Program-made: the position numbers and the translations under genes
The notes under the pieces: model-generated
What the model saw: the letters and a program-made list of their open reading frames with translations, nothing else
Database searches by the model: none
What the model was told of the DNA's origin: nothing
Assembly: GCA_020850995.1 (NCBI GenBank)
Contig: JADZDP010000253.1
Coordinates: 1-63,677, forward strand
DNA from: Deltaproteobacteria bacterium
GTDB taxonomy: Bacteria; Myxococcota; UBA727; VGSZ01
Length of the DNA: 63,677 nt
Reading direction: 5' to 3'
In this document: positions 24,832-33,565 of the stretch, one piece after another
How the letters are laid out: each line of letters opens with the position of its first letter
Position numbering within the stretch: the first letter of the stretch is position 1

Positions 24832-27657
24832 ATGCGCTGCCCCGTCATCGTCGTCGCCATAATCGCAGCTTGGATTCTGCCGGGCTGCACAGGTTGCGCG
24901 CCCTTGCCCGAGCTGGCGTTCAGCCCCGCCGCCAAGCACCCGGCCGCCGCGCTCATGTCGGCGGGCGGCACTGGGCCCACCGACCTGTGGCTGGTGGGCG
25001 CGCAGCCGGCGCCCAACGCGGCGCCCTTGGTGCTGCACGGCGACGGCGCCTCGTGGACGCCGGTGGACACGGGCGCCGTGCACGATCTGTGGTGGGTGCA
25101 TGCCTTCGCCGGCGGCCCCGTGTACCTCGGGGGCGCGGGCGCCACCCTCTTGCGCCTCGACGACGGTGTGCCCACGCGCCTGCCCACGCCGGGCTTCGCG
25201 GGGCAGACCGTGTTCGGCGTGTGGGGCGCCGCGCCCGACGAGGTGTGGGCCGTGGGCGGCTTCGCGGGCCGCGAGGGCTTCGCCTGGCGCAGCGACGGCG
25301 TCACGGTGCGCGACGAACCCTTGCCCCAGGAGCTGCCGCGCGGGCCCGACGGCGAGATCGGCGCGCTCTTGAAGGCCTGGGGCCGCGGCGCCGACGACGT
25401 GTGGCTGGTAGGCGGCGTGGGCACGGCGCTGCACTGGGACGGGGCCGCGTTCACCGTGATCCCCACCGGCACCACCGACACGCTCTTCACGGTCACCGGT
25501 GATGCCACCGAGGTGATCATGGTGGGCGGCGGCACCGTGGGCCTGCTCTTGCGCGGCGGCACCGACGCACTCGTCGACGACACGCCGCCGGGCGCGCCGC
25601 TCTTGCAGGGCGTCACCAAGGACGCCGCCGGCAACCTGTGGGTGGCGGGCGCCGGGGGCTACGCCGCGGGCAAGGCGCCGGGGGGCGCGTGGCAGATGGT
25701 GGAGCTCGGCTTCGACGAGGCGCCCGCCTCGGTGCATGCGCTCTTTAGCGACGGCGCGGGCGACCTCTACGCCGTGGGCGGCTCCGTGCTCACGCCGGCC
25801 CTCGACCAAGGCATTGCCGTGGCGAGCCGCGTGACGACGCTGTTCGAGCCCGCGCCCACGCCGCCGCCCTCGACGGGCTGCCCGGCCGACGCGGTGGACC
25901 CTGCCCCCACGGGCTCCATGGCGCGCCGCATGCGCGAGCAGCTCTTGAACGCCATTCGCCGCGACATCCCGAACCCGCCCGTGCACGCCCGCAACATCTT
26001 TCACACCTCGGCGGCCATTTGGGACGCGTGGGCCGCCTACGACGACAGCGCGCGCGGCGTGTTCTTCACCGAGCGCGTGCCCACCGCCGGCATCAGCGAT
26101 GTCGAGGCCGAGCGTGAGACGGCCATCGCCTACGCCGCCTATCGCGTGCTGCGTCACCGCTACGCCGAGGCGCAGGGCGCCGCCGTCACGCGCAACTGCC
26201 TGGACGACTTCATGGCGCTGCTCGCGCTCGATCCCGAGGACGCTCGCGTCGAGGGCGACGACGCCATCGCCGTCGGCAACCGCGTGGGCCAGGCGGTGAT
26301 CGACGCCGGGCGCGATGACGGCGCCAACGAGGAAGGTGGCTACGTCGACACCACGGGCTGGGCGCCGGCGAACCCCCCATGCGTGGTGGATCGGCCAGGC
26401 ACCGTGCTCGACGACCCGAACCACTGGCAGCAGCTCAACCTCGCCCTGGCCGAGACGCAGAACGGCATCGTGCTCGACACCACCGTGCAGCCCTACCTCG
26501 GTGCCCATTGGCGCGGCGTGACGCCCTTCGCCTTGGCGCGCGATCCCGACACCGGCTGGTACAGCGCGCCCGGCGACCTGCCCTCGCTCGACGACGCGCG
26601 CCTCGTTGACGAGGTGGTCGAGGTGATCCGCGTGACCGCCGAGCTCGACGCCGACGACGCCACCACCATCGACATCTCGCCCGGCGCGCGCGGCAACAAC
26701 CCGCTCGGCGAGAACACTGGCACGGGTCACGCGCTGAACCCGAGCACCGGCGCGCCCTACGCGCCAAACCTCGTCACGCGCGGTGACTTCGCGCGCGTGG
26801 TGGCCGAGATGTGGGCCGACGGCCCGAAGTCGGAGACGCCGCCGGGCCACTGGCTGCGCCTCGCGCACGAGGTGAGCGACGCGATCGAGGCGACGGGCGC
26901 GCCGCTCATCCCTTGGGGCGAGGGCGAGGCGGTGAACCGCCTGGCCTGGGACGCGGCGCTCGGCCTGGCCGTCAGCGGCTCCACGCACGACGCCGCCATC
27001 GCCGCGTGGGAGCAGAAGCGCGAGGGCCTCGGGCCGCGGCCCATCTCCTTGATCCGTCACCTGGCGGGAAAGGGGCAGCGCAGCGACGCCTCCTTGCCCT
27101 CGTATCACCCCGAGGGTCTGCCCCTCGTCGACGGGCTCATCGAGCTCATCACCGAGGAGTCGTCGGCGCCCGGCCAGCGGCACTTCGACCTGCGCTTCCA
27201 CGTGGGTGAGCTGGCGGTGCGCTCGTGGCCAGGAGAGCCCGGCGATCGCTTGCACGAGCACACGCCCGTGCAGTGGATGCGCGCGCTCGATTGGATTCCG
27301 TATCAGCGCCGCACCTTCGTCACGCCGGCCTTCCCCGGCTTCATCTCGGGGCACAGCACCTTCTCGCGCGCCGCCGCCGAGGTGCTGACGGCGTTTACGG
27401 GCTCGCCCTACTTCCCGGGCGGCCTCGGTGAGTTTGTGGCACCTGCCCACGAGTACCTGGTGTTCGAAGATGGGCCGAGCAGCGACGTGCGCCTGCAGTG
27501 GGCCAGCTACGCCGACGCGGCGGACCAGGCGGGGCAGTCGCGCTTGTTCGGCGGCATCCACGTGTTCAGCGACGACGCGAGCGGCCGCAGGGTGGGCAGC
27601 GCCGTGGGCCTGGCCGCGTCGGCGCTGGCGCGGGATCGGTGGCGTGGTGTGGAGTAG
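24832..27657 (+). CDS. lipoprotein with propeller-like domain fused to vanadium haloperoxidase-type phosphatase
   Basis: A 941-residue predicted lipoprotein (lipobox WILPGC near Cys18). Residues about 35-350 carry repeats of the type DDVWLVGG/DEVWAVGG, as in beta-propellers. The rest is a vanadium-dependent haloperoxidase/PAP2-type domain with the expected vanadate or phosphate ligands visible: Lys729 (AWEQK), Arg736 and Arg742 (RPISLIR), Ser839-Gly840-His841 (FISGH), Arg904 and His910 (RLFGGIH). Such domains oxidise halides or hydrolyse phosphate esters; sequence does not decide which. The ATG at 24832 has GGAGGGCC upstream. The fusion with a propeller and a lipid anchor is unusual. Confidence 0.85.
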   Translation: MRCPVIVVAIIAAWILPGCTGCAPLPELAFSPAAKHPAAALMSAGGTGPTDLWLVGAQPAPNAAPLVLHGDGASWTPVDTGAVHDLWWVHAFAGGPVYLGGAGATLLRLDDGVPTRLPTPGFAGQTVFGVWGAAPDEVWAVGGFAGREGFAWRSDGVTVRDEPLPQELPRGPDGEIGALLKAWGRGADDVWLVGGVGTALHWDGAAFTVIPTGTTDTLFTVTGDATEVIMVGGGTVGLLLRGGTDALVDDTPPGAPLLQGVTKDAAGNLWVAGAGGYAAGKAPGGAWQMVELGFDEAPASVHALFSDGAGDLYAVGGSVLTPALDQGIAVASRVTTLFEPAPTPPPSTGCPADAVDPAPTGSMARRMREQLLNAIRRDIPNPPVHARNIFHTSAAIWDAWAAYDDSARGVFFTERVPTAGISDVEAERETAIAYAAYRVLRHRYAEAQGAAVTRNCLDDFMALLALDPEDARVEGDDAIAVGNRVGQAVIDAGRDDGANEEGGYVDTTGWAPANPPCVVDRPGTVLDDPNHWQQLNLALAETQNGIVLDTTVQPYLGAHWRGVTPFALARDPDTGWYSAPGDLPSLDDARLVDEVVEVIRVTAELDADDATTIDISPGARGNNPLGENTGTGHALNPSTGAPYAPNLVTRGDFARVVAEMWADGPKSETPPGHWLRLAHEVSDAIEATGAPLIPWGEGEAVNRLAWDAALGLAVSGSTHDAAIAAWEQKREGLGPRPISLIRHLAGKGQRSDASLPSYHPEGLPLVDGLIELITEESSAPGQRHFDLRFHVGELAVRSWPGEPGDRLHEHTPVQWMRALDWIPYQRRTFVTPAFPGFISGHSTFSRAAAEVLTAFTGSPYFPGGLGEFVAPAHEYLVFEDGPSSDVRLQWASYADAADQAGQSRLFGGIHVFSDDASGRRVGSAVGLAASALARDRWRGVE

Positions 27658-27668
27658 GGCGGCGCTCG

Positions 27669-28055
27669 TCAGCCCTGCACCAACGCCATCACCCCGCGCC
27701 CGCCGAAGAAGCCGAGCACGCCGCTGACGCCGCACACCACCACGGTGACCAGCGCGTACACGAGCGCCACGGGCACGCGCCCCTCCTCGACGAGCGCGAT
27801 GACCTCGTGGTTGACGCTCGAGTAGGTGGTGAGCCCGCCGCAGAAGCCCACCGAGAGCGCCAGGCGCACGTCGGCGGGCAGGGCCAGGCCCTTGAGCGTG
27901 AGCCCCGCGATCAGGCTCAAGACGAAGCAGCCGAGCGCGTTGACGACGAGGGTGGGTAAAGGAAAGGGCCTCCCGGGGGCAGCGAGCCACACCGAGAAGC
28001 CGTAGCGCAAGAGCGTACCGGCGGCGCCGCCGGCGGCGATGAGCAAGACGCGCAT
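27669..28055 (-). CDS. crcB: fluoride ion channel Fluc/CrcB
   Basis: A 128-residue membrane protein with four helices and the family marks GGAAGTLLRY near the N-terminus, the conserved Asn in LVVNALGCF, and GFCGGLTTYSS in helix 3. Fluc channels export toxic fluoride as dual-topology dimers. The gene is 22 nt downstream of the VWA lipoprotein gene and probably shares its transcript. No fluoride riboswitch fits into that gap. It converges with the haloperoxidase-type gene, whose protein might handle halides; that link is speculative. Confidence 0.93.
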   Translation of the reverse strand: MRVLLIAAGGAAGTLLRYGFSVWLAAPGRPFPLPTLVVNALGCFVLSLIAGLTLKGLALPADVRLALSVGFCGGLTTYSSVNHEVIALVEEGRVPVALVYALVTVVVCGVSGVLGFFGGRGVMALVQG

Positions 28056-28077
28056 CGCCGCACGCTATCGCGAAGCT

Positions 28078-29946
28078 TCAGCGCCAGGCGACCGGCGCGC
28101 CCTCGACCAGCGGGGCGATGAGGCGAACGGCCTCGCGGCGCTCGGCGGCGTGGGGGCCGCTCACGCCCGACTCCATCAGGCGCAGGGCGTCGCCCACCGA
28201 GAGGCCCAGGCGATCCATGTGCGGGCTGTGGCGTAGCGCCTCGGCGACCAGGCCGATGCCGGTGGCGAAGCGGCCGTCGGCGCTCAGCTCTCGCACGTCG
28301 TGGCGCAGGGCGCCGGCCGTGAAGTTGGTCGCGGTCTCGATGCCTCGCGTGCCCTTCGGCTGCTTGTAACGCACGCGCACGGTGGCGATGTCGCCCTTGG
28401 GCTCGTCGTCCTTCAGCACCACTTCGTAGAGCGCGGTGACGGTGTGGCCGGCGCCGATCTCGCCGGCGTCCACCTTGTCGTTCCGAAAGTCGCGGTCGGC
28501 GACGTCGCGGTTCTCGTAGCCGATCAAGCGGTAGCTCGCGACCACCTCGGGGTTCATCTCCACCTGGATCTTGGTGTCTTTGGCGATGACCTGCAGCGTG
28601 CCCGTGAGCTTGTCGACGAAGATCTTCTTGGCGTCGTCCATGCTGCCCACGTAGCTGTAGTTGCCGTTCCCCGCGTCGGCGAGCTGCTCCATCAAATGGT
28701 CGCGGTAGTTGCCGGTGCCGAAGCCCACGGTGGAGAGCGTGACGCCCTCGGAGACGTAACCCTTGATCGACTGCAAGATGGCGGCGTGGCCGGTGCGGCC
28801 GATGTTGGCGTCGCCGTCGGAGAGCACGATGACGCGCGAGTTGCCCTTGTCGCCGAGCGCCTTGGTGGCCTCTTGGTACGCGAGCTCCATGCCGCTGCCC
28901 ATGGCGGTGCCGCCGCCGTTTCGCAAATCGTTGAGCGCTCGTCGGATGGTCTCGCGCCCGTCTTTGGTGACGCGCGTGGCCGGCAGCACCACGCGCGTGC
29001 TGCCCGCGTACGTGACGAGCGAGACGCTGTCCTTGGCGTTCAGCTCGTCGATCAAGAGCCCGAGCGCGCGCTTGGCGAGCGGCAAGCGGTCCGAGCCGCT
29101 CATGGAGCCAGACACGTCGACCAGGAAGGTGAGGTGCGCGGGCTCGCGCTCGCGCTTCTCGATCTCCTTGCCCTGAATGCCCACGCGCAAGACCATGCTC
29201 TGCTTGGCCAGCGGCGCGCCCTCGAGGTGAATGGTGAAGGGGTGCAGCGCGCCCTCGGCCGGGTACGAGTAGGAGAAGGCGTTGACCCACTCCTCCACGC
29301 GCACGGCGTTCGCGTTTGGCAGGCTGCCGCCCTGCAGGAAGCGCTTGGCCAGGGTCCAGCTGCCGGTGTCGACGTCGATGGCGAAAGTGGACAGGCGGTC
29401 GTCCTTCGCGTCGATGAGCGGGTTGACGCCCGCCGACACGGCCTCTTGGACCTCGAGGGGAGCCTCGCTGCGCTCGAGCTCGTCGCGGGCGGCGTCGCGA
29501 TCGAAGCCCAGGTCGCCCTCGCCCTTGTCCCGGCTCGCCATCTTGCGACTGCGCGGGTCTGCCCGGCGCGAGGGCGATTCCTCGCTCAGGGGGCCCCGCG
29601 CCATCGCCATGGCGCCACCCATGGGCATGGCCGTTGCGTCGGCGCGCGGCTCCGATGGCTTCGGCGGCGCAAGCCGCGAGGGCTCGCTCGGGGCGCTGTT
29701 GGCCACGGTGAGCGGCTGGGGCTCGCTCGCGGCCTTGTCGCCCACGGCGTTGGCGCGCTCACCGAGGTCCGGTGTCGGCGTAGGGGTGGGGGGCGGCGGC
29801 GGTGACTCCAACGCGCTCACCACCGAGGCGCCGTCGCTACCACTGGCGCTCTCCAGGGCCGGCGCCGCGGCGCGATCGGCCAGGGCGCAGCCGGGGAGCA
29901 AGAGGAGGGCGAGCAGGCGGCTGCGGACGAGGGGGATGCGGCGCAT
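28078..29946 (-). CDS. VWA domain lipoprotein, YfbK-like
   Basis: A 622-residue predicted lipoprotein (lipobox LLLLPGC near Cys17). A Pro/Ser-rich low-complexity region covers about 20-145, the N-terminal YfbK domain about 160-270 (with AIDVDTGSW), the von Willebrand A domain about 270-450 with an intact MIDAS site (DVSGSMS, GGGTAMGSG, LSDGD), and the C-terminal YfbK-type domain follows. VWA domains bind partner proteins through a metal ion, here at the cell envelope. It lies 58 nt after the HAD gene in a minus-strand operon of lipid enzymes. Confidence 0.9.
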   Translation of the reverse strand: MRRIPLVRSRLLALLLLPGCALADRAAAPALESASGSDGASVVSALESPPPPPTPTPTPDLGERANAVGDKAASEPQPLTVANSAPSEPSRLAPPKPSEPRADATAMPMGGAMAMARGPLSEESPSRRADPRSRKMASRDKGEGDLGFDRDAARDELERSEAPLEVQEAVSAGVNPLIDAKDDRLSTFAIDVDTGSWTLAKRFLQGGSLPNANAVRVEEWVNAFSYSYPAEGALHPFTIHLEGAPLAKQSMVLRVGIQGKEIEKREREPAHLTFLVDVSGSMSGSDRLPLAKRALGLLIDELNAKDSVSLVTYAGSTRVVLPATRVTKDGRETIRRALNDLRNGGGTAMGSGMELAYQEATKALGDKGNSRVIVLSDGDANIGRTGHAAILQSIKGYVSEGVTLSTVGFGTGNYRDHLMEQLADAGNGNYSYVGSMDDAKKIFVDKLTGTLQVIAKDTKIQVEMNPEVVASYRLIGYENRDVADRDFRNDKVDAGEIGAGHTVTALYEVVLKDDEPKGDIATVRVRYKQPKGTRGIETATNFTAGALRHDVRELSADGRFATGIGLVAEALRHSPHMDRLGLSVGDALRLMESGVSGPHAAERREAVRLIAPLVEGAPVAWR

Positions 29947-30004
29947 GGCGGCTCCGGGGTGGTCCGGCAGCAAACGGGCGCCGCGCCCATGCGATCTACC
30001 TGGC

Positions 30005-30883
30005 CTATGACGCGTCGCGCAGCAGATCTGCCGGCACGCCCAAGCGTGCGCCCGCGTCGGCCAAGAGCGGCGCGGTGTCGACGCCGGCGCGCACCACGTC
30101 GTCGCGCACGGCGCGCAGGTCGCGGGCTCGGATGCGGCCCATGGCGCGCAACACCAGCGCGTGCTCCAAGAAGCTCGGCGCCTTGACCACGCGCTCGTCG
30201 CGGCTGAAGGCGCTCCCCGAGCCGATGCCGGGGTGGCCGCGGATCTCGTGGATGAACACGCGCAAGACCGGGTCGGGCCCCACCGGGATCGCGTCCGCCA
30301 GCGTGACCACCTCGTCGATGTCGGGGGGCCAGGCGCCGAGCGTACGCAGGCGCTCGGCCAGGGCGGGGCCACGCAGGCCCGCGCACACCGCGCCGAAGGT
30401 GAGGAAGGCGTCGAGGTCGCGCTCGGCGTCGTCGCCGAACAAGAGCCAGCGCGCGCCCGCCGGCAGCTCTTTCCGATAGAGCAAGAGCGCCTTCAGCTTG
30501 TAGCCCACCTGCTCCACGATGGCCTGGGGCGTGCGCGCCTTCACCAGCGCCCACTGGTCCTTGAAGGTGATGCCGTCGGGCTCGACGCCGTCGAGCACCA
30601 TCTTCTTCTCGACCACGCGCCGCAATTGTGGCGGGCTGCCCGACACGAAGTAGAGCGGCACGAGCGCGCTCTCGTCGCCGCCGCCGTGGCGCAGCGCGCG
30701 CAGCAAGGGCACGGTGCCGGGCAGCGCGCGCTTGTCGATGGCCCACTCGAAGGGGATGGCGAAGAGCCCGCGCAGCGACGAGAAGCGCGTGTCGAGGTAG
30801 GTCTTGTCGATGTCCCACAAGAGCACGTCGCCCGTGTAGTCGGCGGGCAGCGTGCGGTCGTTGGTGCGCTCGAGGAAGCTCAT
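30005..30883 (-). CDS. HAD-type phosphatase, APP1-like
   Basis: A 292-residue protein. The HAD nucleophile motif DIDKT is at about 25-29, the second motif YFVSGSPPQ near 90, a conserved Lys in VGYKLKALL near 138, and motif III FGDDAERD near 163. This pattern resembles the catalytic part of yeast Pah/App1-type phosphatidate phosphatases. The gene follows the GpsA-like gene by 8 nt, so dephosphorylation of phosphatidate or glycerol phosphate is an attractive role but inferred from context. The ATG at 30883 has AAAGAAG upstream. Confidence 0.75.
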   Translation of the reverse strand: MSFLERTNDRTLPADYTGDVLLWDIDKTYLDTRFSSLRGLFAIPFEWAIDKRALPGTVPLLRALRHGGGDESALVPLYFVSGSPPQLRRVVEKKMVLDGVEPDGITFKDQWALVKARTPQAIVEQVGYKLKALLLYRKELPAGARWLLFGDDAERDLDAFLTFGAVCAGLRGPALAERLRTLGAWPPDIDEVVTLADAIPVGPDPVLRVFIHEIRGHPGIGSGSAFSRDERVVKAPSFLEHALVLRAMGRIRARDLRAVRDDVVRAGVDTAPLLADAGARLGVPADLLRDAS

Positions 30884-30891
30884 GGCTTCTT

Positions 30892-31863
30892 TTAGAACGA
30901 GAGCGACAAGTCGAGCGCCAGCACGCGCTCGAGCGCCTCGGCGGGGGCGGCGCCGCGCCACAGCACGTCGTCGACCGCTTGGATGAGCGGCAGCTTGAGG
31001 CCGAGGCGATCGCCGAGCGTGCGCGCCTCGCGCGCCGTCACCGGGCCCTCGAGCGCCGTGTGCGCGGTCATGGCGCGCGCCGCCGCCGTGCCTTGGCCGA
31101 TCTCGCGGCCCAGGTGGCGGTTGCGCCTGGTCGATGTCACCTGGCGCGGGATCAGGTCGCCCACGCCGGCGATGCCGAGGAAGGTGGCGGCCTCGGCGCC
31201 GCGCGCGGCGCCGAGCTGCGCTGCTTCGGCGAGCCCGCGCACCAAGAGCGTGCCCTGGTCGGTCTCGCCGAGCCCCGCGCCCTCGGCCATGCCGGCGGCG
31301 AGCTGCGCCACGTTGGAGATGGCGCCGCACAGCTCCACGCCGACGAGGTCGTGGGTGGCATGCACGCGCACGCGCGTGTTCTTGGTGAGCAAGCGCACGG
31401 CGCGGAACACGTCGTCGAAGCGCGCGCCCACCGCGGCCACCAGCGGGCGACCGTGGGCGGCGTCGTCGAGGTAGAGCGGACCGCCGAGGGCGCCGATCTG
31501 CTTGAGGCAGGTCTCCTCGCGCAGCACCTCGCTCGGCAACACGAAGCCGGTCTCGACGCCACGGCAGGCATGCAGCGCGATCTGATCCCCGGTGGTGACA
31601 TCGCCCGCCGCGCGCGCCACCTCGCGCAGCGCGTCCACCGGCACCGCGAAACACATGAGCTGGGCGCCGCGGACGGCGTCGGCGATGGTGGCGGCGACGT
31701 CGACGCCCTTGCCGGCCGTCTGCTGCACCGCCGCGCTCGCCTCGGGACGGCGCGCCCACAGCGCCACGCGCGCGCCGGCGCTCGCCAACAGCCCGGTGAC
31801 CGCGGCGCCGAGCTTGCCGGCGCCGAGCACTGCGACCTTGGGCGAGGAGGTGGTGGTGGTCAT
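30892..31863 (-). CDS. GpsA-like glycerol-3-phosphate dehydrogenase homologue lacking the catalytic lysines
   Basis: A 323-residue protein. The NAD-binding loop LGAGKLG is at 13-19, and the C-terminal helical domain of NAD-dependent glycerol-3-phosphate dehydrogenases is plain (ELCGAISNVAQLAAG, FLGIAGVGDL, RRNRHLG). Compared with human GPD1, the catalytic Lys204 is Ser183 here and Lys120 is Arg101, and the GF-GxN motif after it reads GLGETD. Both alignments are ungapped in their neighbourhoods. The protein may therefore act on another substrate or have lost the reaction. It starts at TGATG overlapping the stop of the PlsB-like gene. Confidence 0.85.
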   Translation of the reverse strand: MTTTTSSPKVAVLGAGKLGAAVTGLLASAGARVALWARRPEASAAVQQTAGKGVDVAATIADAVRGAQLMCFAVPVDALREVARAAGDVTTGDQIALHACRGVETGFVLPSEVLREETCLKQIGALGGPLYLDDAAHGRPLVAAVGARFDDVFRAVRLLTKNTRVRVHATHDLVGVELCGAISNVAQLAAGMAEGAGLGETDQGTLLVRGLAEAAQLGAARGAEAATFLGIAGVGDLIPRQVTSTRRNRHLGREIGQGTAAARAMTAHTALEGPVTAREARTLGDRLGLKLPLIQAVDDVLWRGAAPAEALERVLALDLSLSF

Positions 31864-33500
31864 CAAGCACCCTTCGCGAGCGCGCGGTGATCGGGCGTGA
31901 GCGGCGAGCGCAAGCCGGTGCCGCGCTCCAGGCGATAGCCCTCGAGGCGGTTCGAGTAATAGAACAAGAGCGCGCGGTCGCCGCTGGCGATGCGGTCGCC
32001 CTTGCGCAGCACCGCCGGCTGCGCGTGGTAGATGCTGAAGTGGCGCAGGCCGTCGGCAATGACGTCCTCGGCGTCTTTGTCGAGCGCGATGGGGCCCAAG
32101 CGCACGCCACCACGAGAGTGCAGGCCGCGCAGCTCGTCGAGCAGGCGGCGCACCTCGGCATGCAGGTCGCGCAGCGGCACGTCGTCGACGCGGCCGCCGC
32201 CGCGCAGCAGGCGCACGAAGTCGATACCGGCGTTGGCTTTGCGCAAGAGGTTGAGCGTGGCGTGCGCCGTCAGGTGCGTGCACTGGATGACCGTGTCCCT
32301 GGCGTACGCGTCGGTCAGCCGCTCGCCCACCTCGCGGGTCAGCTCGGCGTCGCGCTGGTCGTCGACCGTGGGCTTGCCGTCCACCAACAAGTAGCGGGTC
32401 GGGTCGATGCGGCGGCCGCGCGCGTCCAGGCTCTCGCCCTGGTCGTCGACGGCGTTGCCGCAGGGGTCGATGGGGCGGCCCACGGTGAAGAAGATCTTCG
32501 AGTCGAGCGACAGAAGCTGCGTGAGGAAGTCGAACACGCGCTTGGGCCGCGAGAACTCGTCGTCGGTGATGATGTAGCGCGCCTTGCCCTGCTCCTTGAG
32601 GAAGTCGTCGATCAAGGTCTCGGCCTCGAGCACGAGCTGGAACGAGAGCGTGGCGGGGACGATGTAGAAGCGCTCCTTGTCGCGCTTGCCGGCCTGCAGG
32701 TGGTGCGTCCAGGCGGGCAAGCCGCAGCCGAGCAGGCCGAGCTTGAGCTTCTTCTCCACGGCGCCGGCGCGGGAGCGCGTGCCGCCGGGGAAGAAGATGT
32801 TGTCGTAGCCGTTCTCGAGCGTGAGCGTGCAGTACTCCTTGAGCACGCGCTTGTAGAGCGGATCCTGCTTGCGCCGGTCGACGGTGTAGGCGCCGAGGTT
32901 GCGCATGAAGAAGCCGAGCATGGGGTTCGAAAACAGGTTGAGCCCGGCGCCGTAGAGGAAGGGGGGCAGCCCGAGCTTCCACAAGGCGTAGCCCACCGCG
33001 ATCGAGTCCATGTGCGAGACGTGCGTGGGCACGAGGATGAGCGTGCCGCGCTCGCGCAGCTTGTGGAGCAGCGGGATCTCGCCTTGCAGCACCACGCTGT
33101 CATCGAAGCGGGGCAGGTGGCGCTCGTCGAAGAGCTCGCCGAAGATCTTCTTCGGGCTGACGGCGTTCAGGAGCAAGCCGATGAGCGGCTCGCCGGCCCG
33201 CGTCACCGAGTTGTAGACGCGCTCGTCGAACTGGCCGCAGATCTCGTCGCCGTAGCGCCGCACCACGCGCCGGAGCTGATCGAGGAGCGCGCGTTCGCTG
33301 GCGCGGCGCATCTCGCTCTGCACGTCGCGCCAGAAGCTCTGCTCGTCGTCGCGCGTCTTCGAGCGGTCCTCCTTGAGGCGGCGCTGCTCGTGGTACACCG
33401 CGTCGGCCAGCGCCTCTTCCACGCGCCCGGCGCGCGCCGTCTCTTCCACCACACGGCTCGCAAGCTCCGACAAGACCCGCTCTCGATCTCTGGCGCGCAT
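31863..33500 (-). CDS. PlsB-like glycerol-3-phosphate acyltransferase
   Basis: A 545-residue protein. Acyltransferase motif I HVSHMD (HX4D) is near residue 160, motif II GAYTVDRR near 203 and motif III FFPGGTRSR near 240, in the order and spacing of PlsB and related enzymes. The C-terminal 200 residues are helical. It is shorter than E. coli PlsB (807). It would place the first acyl chain on glycerol 3-phosphate at the inner membrane. It heads the operon with the GpsA-like, HAD, VWA and fluoride channel genes. The ATG start at 33500 is 65 bp from the divergent L,D-transpeptidase gene. Confidence 0.88.
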   Translation of the reverse strand: MRARDRERVLSELASRVVEETARAGRVEEALADAVYHEQRRLKEDRSKTRDDEQSFWRDVQSEMRRASERALLDQLRRVVRRYGDEICGQFDERVYNSVTRAGEPLIGLLLNAVSPKKIFGELFDERHLPRFDDSVVLQGEIPLLHKLRERGTLILVPTHVSHMDSIAVGYALWKLGLPPFLYGAGLNLFSNPMLGFFMRNLGAYTVDRRKQDPLYKRVLKEYCTLTLENGYDNIFFPGGTRSRAGAVEKKLKLGLLGCGLPAWTHHLQAGKRDKERFYIVPATLSFQLVLEAETLIDDFLKEQGKARYIITDDEFSRPKRVFDFLTQLLSLDSKIFFTVGRPIDPCGNAVDDQGESLDARGRRIDPTRYLLVDGKPTVDDQRDAELTREVGERLTDAYARDTVIQCTHLTAHATLNLLRKANAGIDFVRLLRGGGRVDDVPLRDLHAEVRRLLDELRGLHSRGGVRLGPIALDKDAEDVIADGLRHFSIYHAQPAVLRKGDRIASGDRALLFYYSNRLEGYRLERGTGLRSPLTPDHRALAKGA

Positions 33501-33565
33501 AGGACGTCGGTAGCACGAGTGGGGCGGGCGGGAACAGGCGCGCGCGCTGCGCCGTTGCGCTGCTG

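Noticed and set aside
24751..27990. A 1079-codon open frame on the minus strand opposite the haloperoxidase gene
   Set aside because: It is Arg/Ala/His-rich without motifs and mirrors the high-GC third positions of the plus-strand gene, whose active-site residues are intact.
27669..28077. Fluoride riboswitch before crcB
   Set aside because: Only 22 nt separate crcB from the upstream gene, which is too short for the known aptamer.
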